From positions 39,882,721 through 39,946,720 of the forward strand of contig OZ023267.1 in the NCBI GenBank assembly GCA_964006375.1: a DNA stretch of 64,000 nt, given 5' to 3'. The notes under the pieces were generated by a model. That model was not told the DNA's origin and ran no database searches. It saw nothing but the letters and a program-made list of their open reading frames with translations. The stretch is from Tillus elongatus (Eukaryota; Arthropoda; Insecta; Coleoptera; Cleridae). Positions 1-11,100 of this stretch are shown here, piece by piece. Position 1 is the stretch's first letter. Every line of letters starts with the position of its first letter. The translations under genes were made by a program, and so were the position numbers.

Positions 1-1160
1 ATTATGCTAAACACGTCACATACAATCAAATCGCAATGTCTAGCAGTTTAAAAATCTAGCTGAAATGTTGCTTACATTTCTTTTGTATCTTACCACCTTA
101 TATGTTTTTTATTCCTATGAAAATTGGAATATTAATCTTTAATAACCATTTTACTTCCATATCGTCACAACGTATGGAAGTATCGCATCGGCGACAAAAA
201 TTTCAGATTTTTTTTTTCGCTTAAACGTCGCAAAAAGGGGTAAAACATAAAGAAAACATCATTTGGGAACGAAATTTTTTTTATCTGTCGGTGTGTTGGT
301 CTGTGTATCTGTCTGTATGTAGCCACGGTACCTTTAAAACGAATTGAGATATCGTCCTCACATTTGGTATACAGTTAGTACCCGACAAACGAGCGGTTCG
401 GATTGCTTTTGCGTAAAATTGATTCAGGGGGTGATTTGGTGTCAATTGACATTTTTTCGTCAAAACTCGAGTAATAAAACCTTTTAGGGTTTATTTATTA
501 GAAAACTTTTAATTTTCTCAAACATATGGTATTCTGTGCTGAAATTAAATTAGGGGTTGAATGTGTGGGGCTGGAATATTGTTGACAAAATTTTGAATTA
601 TTTTTTTAGTAAAACGGCGTAAAAAGTCTCAAAACACATAGAAAACACGGTTCGGGTTGTTTTTGAGTAAAATCGCTTTAGGGGGTAGGTGATAAGTTTG
701 GGGTGATTTGGTGAAAATTGATAACTTTTTGTCAAAACGTTTTAGGGTTTGTTTATTAGAAAACCTTTAATTTCATCAAACATCTGGTATTCTGTGCTGA
801 AATGAAATTAGGGGTTGAATTTGTGTGGGTGGAATAGTGTTGGCAAAATGTCGAACTTTTTTGCTAAAACGGCGTAAAAAGTCTCAAAACATATAGAAAA
901 TTTGATTCTGGTACGAAATTTTTTTTTTGTCTGTCGGCATGTACGTCTGTCTGTTAATAGGCGTAATAACTTTCGAACGTATTGAGATATCATCTTCAAG
1001 TTTGGTATCCAGTTAGCACCCGATAAAGGAATGCTTCGAATTTTTGGGTAAGATCGCTTCAGGGGGTAGGGGATAAAAAAGGGGTGATTAGATGAAAATT
1101 GATATTTTTTCAATAAAAGTCTAGTAATATAAGGTTTCCAAAGTTTATGGGTACAGGAAT
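1..1160. repeat. Three tandem diverged copies of an interspersed repeat
   Basis: Three successive blocks (about 190-560, 580-830, 840-1150) share the same order of phrases: a run resembling 'aaaacggcgtaaaaagtctc', a CTGTCTGT-rich stretch, 'gaattgagatatcgtc', a 'ttggtatacagttagcaccc' segment and a 'gggtgatttggtg' segment. Related copies recur at about 51050-51250 and 55350-55990. The reverse strand gives short frames with repeated TDRQTDRQ residues, which come from the CTGT simple sequence and not from a gene. The element class cannot be named from the sequence. Confidence 0.75.
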
Positions 1161-1895
<735 letters not shown>

Positions 1896-1959
1896 CGTCA
1901 CATGAATAAACCAATATTTATTTTAAACCAAAATATATATCTTGTTGTTTGACAAACTT

Positions 1960-2410
1960 CCCTGTCAAAACTTGCAACTCCCACCTCTGTAGACCGACTA
2001 TATCCGCTAGAGTTTCCTTGGGTATTCTACTTCCATGCTACCGTATTTTCCGCCACTTTGGAGTTTCCACTTTCTCCTAAAATATTAAAGATTCCAAGTA
2101 AAGTAAACGGTGGTGGCGCTCAAGCTGTCCTCTTTTCTGGCCGAACGGGACATTAACCCACTCCACTCTTCGAAAGTACACCATCACAAAGATAGGAGAT
2201 AAATTCTCTCTTTACACTTACAGCAACAGGCACAATTTTGTTTAACCTGAGAGAATCTGTAGCGTTGGACGCACTGAAAGCTTAGAGACGTTCTCCAGTG
2301 AGATTTAGGGAGTCAACAGATTGAAGCAACGAAATCAAACAACAACAACCCAACCTACCTTTATCCACCGCCCTAAGAAGTAAGATGATGCCTTGGAGCT
2401 TATTTCCATA
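1960..2410. repeat. Interspersed repeat, unexpanded relative of the 19.5-kb minisatellite
   Basis: The stretch around 2285-2400 (gatttagggagtcaacagattgaagc, then 'caacaacccaacctaccttt' and 'atccaccgccctaagaagta') matches 19480-19570, the segment that seeds the 70-bp minisatellite. Here there is only one unit. The upstream part (1970-2280) has no coding potential. Confidence 0.6.
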
Positions 2411-2425
2411 AAATACGTCACAGGT

Positions 2426-2427
<2 letters not shown>

Positions 2428-2492
<65 letters not shown>
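2428..2492. repeat. (TA)n array
   Basis: About 65 bp of pure TA repeats. Confidence 0.95.
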
Positions 2493-2495
<3 letters not shown>

Positions 2496-2860
2496 GAATC
2501 CTAAAATTAGTGGAATGCATTTTCAATTATGGGCATTAGACGATTGTAATTTGATCTAAAATAGTTTCTTATTTTGCAACTGTCAATTTTTCCTGGGAAA
2601 ACGCATTAAATTCTGTAAAGTGGCAGCATACGTGAGGCCTTTTTATAATATATGTAGTTATTTTATGTCACATTTAGGCAGCACTGTCCGATGTACGACA
2701 GTTGTCAAGGCAGATGTCACAATGACAATGGCGATATGCTGATGTAACAACATGTAATTTGTACGTTAATTAATAAATGCTAATAAACTCATTAGTGTTT
2801 ATGTGTAATCCTGACTAAGGACCATACAGATTTATTGTGTGATGCATATTATATGATTTT

Positions 2861-2873
2861 ATTGAATAAACAT
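2861..2873. repeat. Left target-site duplication of SINE copy 1
   Basis: ATTGAATAAACAT here is repeated exactly at 3206-3218, directly flanking the SINE on both sides. Confidence 0.85.
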
Positions 2874-3205
2874 AAGAGCCTCGGTGGTTCACTGGCAAGA
2901 ACCTCTAAACCGAAGGGTACTGGGTACGATCCCGGGGTACTCCTTTTACTTTTTCAGTACAAACTGTACAATTAACATCAACCGAGATTGTGGCATTGTA
3001 TTTGAGCAAGTTGAATGTCTACACGTTCCGCGCTTCGGAGGGGGCGTAAAGCCGTCGATCCATGCGATGTTGGGCACGTTAAATATCCCTACTGTCCTTA
3101 CAGCAAAAATACCAGGATAGTGAGGAGAAACTGCTCCCTGACGTTGGTGATTGGCCATAGTCGCGGAAATAGGCCGACGTTACAGAAATAAAAACACACA
3201 CACAA
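2874..3205 (+). mobile_element. tRNA-derived SINE, copy 1
   Basis: The 5' head reads like a tRNA: GGTGGTTCACTGGCAAGAAC in the A-box position and a B box 'GGGTACGATCCC' at about 2921-2932, one change from the consensus GGTTCGANNCC. A conserved body follows (agattgtggcattgtatttg, then 'ggagggggcgtaaagccgtc', then 'gttgggcacgttaaatatcc'). The 3' end is a short (AC)n tail. A 13-bp perfect target duplication flanks it. Copies on the - strand lie at 6751-7106 and 18353-18716. SINEs of this design are transcribed by RNA polymerase III and moved by LINE enzymes; the partner LINE is not identified here. Confidence 0.85.
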
Positions 3206-3218
3206 ATTGAATAAACAT

Positions 3219-4335
<1,117 letters not shown>

Positions 4336-6190
4336 TCGTTCATCAAATCTTAATAAATTAAAAAATTAAAAAATATTTTTACAACGCAATATCTCTCAAA
4401 TTTTCTAAGTGATTGAAACAAAAATTTACAACTTAAAATAACATAGACAGACGTGGTTGTGTAACAATTTTCAAGTCGTTTGATCAAAGGAAAATAAAAG
4501 TTATTCAAAATTAGTAATAAAATAATCCTCGGCATCACTTCAGATTCTCTAATCCAATATCTACAATGTTGAACAAAGACAGATGACGTTATCTCTAATG
4601 CTATGCTATTTAAATAAATCGTAGATAAAAATCTAAACAATGGAAGTTATTGCAAAAGCTCAGACATTGTGACATACGACAACATCTCGGTGCAGAATGT
4701 TGTCACAACGACTCTAGTTTACACAAAATTTTATAGATAGAGCTCGTTTGCATCCAAAAGCGCTAAATAGTAGCATTCGAATTTATACTAGCAAACAAAA
4801 AATTTAATGACAGTGATTCAATTTGTTTAAAAGCAATCTAGAACGACGTTTCATTATGTATAAATATTAAGGTTCCCATTCTTCACGTTCACGGTATTTA
4901 AAATTAAAAGCCATCTCTTTCTCGCTCTCTCTCTCTCTCTTTCTCTCCTAGTTTACTCTAACCACACGTAGCTATTTGTCACAGAGAAGCGTGTACGCTC
5001 TCGCTCTGCGCATCGCATAACCTGGAAATCGACTCTGCTGGTAGTAATTGTCAATACTAGCGTTGTAAATATTCGGATGATACGGATTCATATAAAATTA
5101 TGTTGGGAATGATCATCCGATTACGTTTTCACATTAAGAAGGGTATATTATATTTATATTTAGCGCGGTATGGAATGGAATCGTAGATGTCGTATAGTAA
5201 TAAGTAATAATAATAACGCACACGTCGTAAATATAATGTTGTTTTATTATTATTGTCCAGGGAATACCAAGTATTTTTACAAATATATAGGATAAGTTCG
5301 TGTTATGTTTTTGAGATATATAATAAAATATAATGGTGACCAATAACTAAACCAAAAAGATTCTGTGGTGTTCATTATTTCACTTTTATTAATAAAAAAA
5401 TATTTTCTAACTGCACCAGCAGACATTTGTTTTAAGTTTACCTTCTCGTTTCAACAAACTCCGTGTAATCTAATTGGCACAATTAAAAATAGATAAGCGG
5501 GATATAACGGAATAAAATAAATCCCATTCTAGTAATATAAGAAAAAGTTCGATTACCTTTATACAATATTGCGGGTACGGGGTACGTAGAGGTTAAGCGG
5601 GTTTAGATTAATATTTGTTATTACGAATTAGGAATACGAATACAAACACTAGCTAATATATTATTAGGATCTTATGATATAAACAGTTTGAGTGCGTTAT
5701 AGTAGCGAATTTTCATAAAAATATTTCAAATGCTGATTACCCAATTTTCCATTACGTCAACTAGAATCTTCAATTATGATACATAGTAAAACCTAAGCAG
5801 CGTGGATGCTAAATTTAAAAAATAACACGATGAGCTTCTCAGATAATTACAAATTTGTTTTAAAATACCTTTTTTGTTATTTTGTTTGCAGAAACTGGTT
5901 CGATTGAGTTGATTAAAACCAATCATTCAAGCGACTAATATGGAAAAATACTTACCTGCCACCTATAATTTCATAGATACATTCCGTTTGTAAATAAAAA
6001 TTAAATTTTCGGTAAATTTGCAGATTAGCACATGGGGGGTGTTTAGAGAAATCTTTCCAGAAATATGCTTAGAACCCCCTCCGGAAAAAAATTAACACCT
6101 TGTATCTTGGAAACAATGCATTTTAGCACCTATGTTTATGGGAACTTTTTTTCATAAAATGACCTGGGAAATCAACCCCTTAAATATTTT
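4336..6190. other. Gene-free AT-rich stretch
   Basis: No credible coding region. It includes a (CT)n-rich block at 4918-4950 and, at about 4670-4740, a diverged copy of a repeat that recurs at 28081-28137 and, inverted, at 29733-29787 (a segment 'acatctcggtgcagaatgtt' followed by 'gtttacacaaaat'). Confidence 0.5.
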
Positions 6191-6209
6191 TCCGTCTTTT
6201 TTAAACATC

Positions 6210-6273
<64 letters not shown>

Positions 6274-6420
6274 TAAAAATTTTAACGGACCTTGGTTTTG
6301 GGTTTTAGGGACCCAAATTCGCGCTCATCTGAAGACATCTTTCCGAAAGCTTTTCATCGTGACCTCTCTATTAGCGTTTTTCTTAATGAAAATTCACTAA
6401 AAAGGTATATTGTAGTTTCA
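6190..6420 (-). repeat. (TA)n-bearing repeat copy, reverse orientation
   Basis: A TA array at 6213-6271 is followed by 'gacccaaattcgcgctcatc' and a 'gacctctctattag' segment ending in 'gaaaattcact', the reverse complement of the left flank of the family. Confidence 0.7.
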
Positions 6421-6738
6421 AAAGTGACAGTTATGTAATGGAGTGTGTTGGTGAAAAAAAATAGTTAAAGTTAAAAAAAAAGAAAGAAACATGCTAAAAT
6501 TAATTATTGTTTGATGATCACAATTTGAAGTCCTATGCCAGATCAGAAGTATTAAAATATCTTTGAAATAATTGTAAAGTTAATTTATTTATTTATTTAT
6601 TTTATTTATTTATTTACTTATCACAAATCGTACAACATGTCTACACAATAAGCCTCAGGCTTTTGCTGTATACTAACATAATTTAATAAAACTTTACCAA
6701 AAACTGCTTGAAAATTCCATCCAAATATAACATACTTC

Positions 6739-6750
6739 TAATTTTGACAT
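6739..6750. repeat. Target-site duplication of SINE copy 2
   Basis: TAATTTTGACAT here is repeated exactly at 7107-7118 on the other side of the SINE. Confidence 0.85.
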
Positions 6751-7106
6751 GTGTGTGTGTATTTGTTTCTTTAACGTCGGCCTATTTCCGCGACTATGGC
6801 CAATCACCGACGCCAGGGAGCAGCTTCACCTCACTATCCTGGAAATTTGGCCGAACCCCTGCCTTTCTGTAAGGAGGGTAGGGATCTTTAACGTGCCCAA
6901 CATCGCATGGATACGGAACCGACGACTTTACGCCCCCTCCGAAGGGCGGAACGTGCAGACATTCAACTTGCTCAAATACAATGCCAGAACCTCGGTTGAT
7001 GTTAATGCTACAGTTTGTACTGAAAAAGTGAAAGGAGTACCCTGGGATCGAACCCAGTACCCTTCGGTTCAGAGGCACACGTTCTTACCCCTAAACCACC
7101 GAGGTT
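6751..7106 (-). mobile_element. tRNA-derived SINE, copy 2
   Basis: Reverse-strand copy of the SINE at 2874-3205. Its head (7106 going down) has a perfect B box: the + strand shows 'gggatcgaaccc' at about 7037-7048. The A-box region reads GGTTTAGGGGTAAGAACG on the - strand. The body is conserved and the tail is a (TG)n run at 6751-6760, the complement of (AC)n. It is flanked by a 12-bp perfect target duplication. Frames of 94-134 residues crossing it on either strand are not genes. Confidence 0.88.
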
Positions 7107-7118
7107 TAATTTTGACAT

Positions 7119-7380
7119 ACCAAATTTGTTTGGCTTCTACTTATTCCATCTAATATACCAGTCTTTGCCTTCACGCTTCATTGATTTTAATCCTTTCACA
7201 ATGCCTTCCAAACTAAAATTCTTTTTTATAGCCTATATTTTCATCCAAACTGTGAATTTTGAATTTAACTAAAAAAATTGTGTCGATACATCATGTACAA
7301 GGAATCTGACTTCTTTGAATACGACATGTATAATTTTAATCAATAAAGCATAATGATAACACTAACGTGCATCAGACTGT
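7119..7380. other. No recognisable feature
   Basis: AT-rich sequence between SINE copy 2 and the gypsy element. Confidence 0.5.
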
Positions 7381-7384
7381 ATAT
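7381..7384. repeat. Target-site duplication of the gypsy element (left)
   Basis: ATAT immediately before the 5' LTR is repeated at 14107-14110 immediately after the 3' LTR. Because the duplication is short and TA-rich, its exact length is uncertain. Confidence 0.7.
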
Positions 7385-7609
7385 TGTTACAAAGCACTTC
7401 AATAGACGTATGTGCGGTGTTGCCACATCTCCAGAATTTCCCCAACATCTGGGAATTTTTGCACAATCTGGCAACACCGCCTCCCCACCCCCCCTGGGGG
7501 TGTCTGGGGTGACCCCCCACAGGCGAAGTCTCAACCCTCTAGGACCAGAAATAACGAAGTTACCAACTTGTACCCCGTCAGAACGGATAACTGAGGTCTG
7601 CACATTCCG

Positions 7610-7760
7610 AACATCCTGTATATACACCCTGTATACGCAGAGAAACCCTTACACCCTGTATACGCAGAGAGATCTTATAGTTCGAGAAACACCTCTTGTG
7701 TAACATAGGAGTGGTGACCACATTTGGATCACCTGTATACACATCCCCCTGTATACACAC
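7610..7760 (+). repeat. Clustered CCTGTATAC motifs inside the 5' LTR
   Basis: Five occurrences of CCTGTATA followed by C or T lie within about 130 bp (first near 7614, last near 7749), including a direct duplication of 'ccctgtatacgcagaga'. They sit about 100-240 bp upstream of the TATA box, where an LTR enhancer is expected. Repeated in the 3' LTR at +5982. Confidence 0.6.
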
Positions 7761-7780
7761 GGGACCGATCTGTATTCACA

Positions 7781-7820
7781 GAACCTTCTAGTAAAAGAAG
7801 GTCCTGGAACGTTCTGGAAT
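7781..7820 (+). promoter_or_regulatory. Heat-shock-element-like triplets in the 5' LTR
   Basis: At 7806-7820 the sequence GGAACGTTCTGGAAT fits nGAAnnTTCnnGAAn exactly (GAA 7807-7809, TTC 7812-7814, GAA 7817-7819). Upstream, 7781-7793 gives GAA-nn-TTC-nn-GTA, one mismatch from a second element. The perfect triplet lies about 36 bp upstream of the TATA box. This is the binding pattern of heat-shock factor; function is inferred. Confidence 0.55.
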
Positions 7821-7855
7821 GGAAAGCTCTAGAAAGGAGGGGAAGGTACGGCGAG

Positions 7856-7865
7856 TATATAAAAG
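7856..7865 (+). promoter_or_regulatory. LTR core promoter: TATA box with candidate initiator
   Basis: TATATAAAAG at 7856-7865 is followed 33 bp later (A at 7889) by TCAGTT, an arthropod-type initiator (TCAGTY), and then by a second TCAGT at 7892-7896. Transcription probably starts near 7889, which would make the U3/R boundary there. Confidence 0.7.
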
Positions 7866-8062
7866 CGAAAGCAAGCCAGCCCGAGTTCAGTTCAGTAAGA
7901 GAATGTGGTAGTGACTTGAAGCAGTGTAAAGTGTTAAGAGAGTAGTGACTGTAGTACCAGATTAGTGACTTTTGTTGAGAGTAGTAATTGTAAGGCCAGT
8001 AAATGAAGTGTTTTGTGAGAGAGACATTCTAGAAATTTTATTGTATCCATATTTAGAGTGTA

Positions 8063-8068
8063 AATAAA
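8063..8068 (+). terminator. Polyadenylation signal AATAAA in the LTR
   Basis: AATAAA at 8063-8068, matched in the 3' LTR at 14045-14050, which is the copy expected to end the genomic transcript. Confidence 0.65.
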
Positions 8069-8127
8069 GTTGTTTTGTTAAAATTAAAAGTCTCACTTAT
8101 CCAGAACCCGGAGAAAACGTAACAATT

Positions 8128-8145
8128 TGGTGTCAGAAGTGGGAT
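8128..8145 (+). promoter_or_regulatory. Primer-binding site, tRNA-Leu type
   Basis: TGGTGTCAGAAGTGGGAT starts 3 nt after the 5' LTR. From memory it is complementary to the 3' end of an insect tRNA-Leu (…ATCCCACTTCTGACACCA). It is the site for minus-strand priming. Confidence 0.8.
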
Positions 8146-8182
8146 AAGTGAGTGAAGAAGTGAACAAGCAAGCTAGCTGTAA

Positions 8183-11100
8183 ATGGTAAACACCAGATCG
8201 ACTGACTACGACAAGATGGCTGAAATCAAAGAGTTGATGGACTTACTGAAGAGGCAACGCGAAGAAGACGAACAACGGCGACAAGAAGATGAAAGAAGAC
8301 GACGCAAAGAAGACGAACAACGGCGACAAGAAGAAGAAAGAAGACGGCGCGAAGAAGACGAGAGAAGACGACAAGAGGAAGAACAACGGCGGCAAGAAGA
8401 TAAAGATGAAATCAAGAGGCAACGCGAAGAAGACGAACAACGGCGACAAGAAGATGAAAGAAGACGGCGCGAAGAAGACGAGAGAAGACGACAAGAGGAG
8501 GAACAGAGGCGTCTTGAAGATAAAGAAGAACTCAAGAAGCAACGCGAAGAAGACAGAGAAGACCTCCGAAGTATGTTCCACAATATGAGAGTTGGTGTAA
8601 AAGAAGAAATAGAACAGATCAACGAACAAATAGAAAATGTGGACAAGAAAGTAGAAAATGTGGACAAGAAAGTAGAAGATGTGGAAAATACAATAGGAGT
8701 GGTAAACAGGAAAGTAGAAAATGTAACAGAGGATTTGAACAAACGATGGGAAGAAGTGGAGGGGTTGAAAGAACAAATGAAGATGATGATGAAAGGCACA
8801 GAAGTCAGACATAGAGAACTGACAGAGCAGGTGATGGGCCAGACTGACAGAACTCATCCAAGAGGAGTTACTGGAATGTCCCCAGTTCAAAATCGGCCGG
8901 AAGAAGATATGCCAATCGTGCAGCAGCCTCATGGAACCTTGAAGCCGCCGACTTTTGACGGAGAAACATCGTGGCCCATGTACAGGAGGCAGTTTGAGGC
9001 GGCAGCTCTCAGCAATGGGTGGAGCGAACAACAGGCAGCAACTGCTCTAATTCTCTCGCTTCGAGGTAAAGCCCTAGAAATCCTCCAGAACATCCCGGAG
9101 TCGAAACAGCAAAACTACTTAACAGTGATACAGGCCCTAGATTTGAGATATGGTAACAAGTACATGAGCCAGGTCTACCAGACACAACTAAAGTCAAGGG
9201 TCCAGAAGCCAAATGAGACGCTGCAAGAATTTAGTGCCGAAGTGGAGAAACTTGTGCGACTGGCATATCCCCAAGCCCCAGAAGAATTTGTCAACCAGAT
9301 CACCGTCCAGACCTTCATCGATGGGGTACTTGACAACGAGATGCAACAAGCTTTAAGGCTCGGAAGATTCAAAACACTTACAGACTGCGTCATCTATGGC
9401 TTGCAATTTGAAGCAGCGAAGAATGCATCTCAACCTCGCCGCAACAGGCTGCGCGAAGTGAAGGAGATAGAGGACCATGCAGACACGACAGAGGAACTAA
9501 GGCGAGAAATCAAGTTGATGAAGGAAGCCATAAGCAAGCTCACTGCAACGGTTGGAGCACGTAAGACGAAAGCAGATTGGTCCCACATAGAATGCTACAA
9601 GTGTGGTAGGAAAGGGCACATAAGTAGGCAGTGCTCACAAACCCAACAGGTGGCATGCAGAAGACAAGAATACACCAACAGGGAGCGCCATCAGGGAAAA
9701 CGACCTGACGCCAGTGTAGGTGGGCGACACGTGGCATGCGAGACCCAATGCCCCAAAGTCAGGGTCTCCACTATCCGACGCTGCCGCGAGAGCCTCGTCA
9801 TACCTGGCAGCATAGACGGAAGACAATGCAGTTTTACCATCGATACTGGCGCCACTACATCCGTTGTACGCCCAGACATGTTGCCAAATATGTCGGCACT
9901 AACTACCAACAAACAGCCTGTGTTGGAGACGGCAAAAGGAGATAGAATACCCGTGCATGGAGAGGCCACTGTTTACATTAGGCTGGGCAGTACTGAGCTA
10001 CAGGTAAGGGCTGTCGTCGCAGAAATCGTCGACGAATTTATTCTGGGCCTGGATTTAATGGAAGAGTTCGATGTCCTATCAGTAGACTTCCAGAATAAGA
10101 TCTTGAAAATCGGTAACGAAGAGTTGTATTTATCTCCAACAGCAGGCGAAGCTAGTCCCAGGGTGAGACTTATTGTCGACGAAGATACACGGATTCCTGG
10201 TAACAGTGAGAAGATTGTCAGAGCCAGGCTAGAGAAGAAACTTGATGGTATGTCTGCTCTCATAGCGGAGCCCCTAAAAGATAGACATGATGGTGCCCTC
10301 GTCGCGCGATGCTTAGTAGACCCGAAGAGGACAATACCCATAAGAGTGGCTAACGTGCAAACTAACAGGGTCACATTGAAGAAAGGTGAGGTTATCGCCA
10401 CTTGCGAGCCCATTGACCGAGTGACGTTGTCAAGAAATGTGACACCCACTGCATTAGACAGAAGACTGCCAGTAGAAATGGTAGAGCGGTTCAAGAATTC
10501 TTGGGGCCAATTGAACGACATGGAGATGGAAATGGCCCTGAAGTTCGTATTGGAGGAGGCCGATATTTTTGCTCAAGATAAAATCACAGGTCGTACGAGT
10601 CTAGTGCAACACAGAATTAATACTGGCGACGCAAGACCAATTAGACAGCCGCCGAGAAGACTGCCTTTTGCCAAGCAATCAGAAATCAAGGCGATGGTTA
10701 ACGAAATGCTGGAAGATGGTGTGATTGAGGAGTCTAATAGTCCTTGGTCGTCCCCAGTAGTTTTGGTCACCAAGAAAGACGGCACTATGAGATTTTGCGT
10801 GGACTATAGGAAGCTGAATGATGTCACCAAGAAAGACAGTTATCCCCTGCCCCGGATCGACGACACTTTGAACACTTTGGCCGGATCAAAGTGGTTCTCT
10901 ACATTAGACCTGAAAAGTGGCTACTGGCAAGTAGAACTCCATAAAGACGATAAGGAGAAGACTGCTTTTTCCACCGGGAATGGGTTGTACCAATTCAAGG
11001 TCATGCCATTCGGCTTATGTAATGCTCCTGCCACCTTCGAGCGATTAATGGAGTTAGTGCTGAGAGGACTGACATGGGAAACATGCCTGGTGTATCTCGA

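Larger units (their letters stand above)
7385..8124 (+). repeat. 5' LTR of the gypsy element
   Basis: 740 bp, beginning TGTTAC and ending GTAACA, a perfect 6-bp terminal inverted repeat. It contains a TATA box, a candidate initiator, an AATAAA signal, clustered CTGTATAC motifs and heat-shock-element-like triplets. It is identical by eye to 13367-14106. Confidence 0.97.

Noticed and set aside
2878..2950. tRNA gene
   Set aside because: The head has A- and B-box-like sequence but no cloverleaf with an acceptor stem, and it continues into a SINE body with target duplications.
6749..7153. 134-residue + strand frame
   Set aside because: Lies within SINE copy 2, antisense to it.
7353..7945. Frames of 60-116 residues inside the LTRs (repeated at 13392-13927)
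   Set aside because: They lie in LTR non-coding sequence and are duplicated only because the LTRs are.
8206..9031. Reverse-strand Ser/Phe-rich frames of 197 and 262 residues
   Set aside because: Antisense shadows of the Gag coiled-coil repeat.
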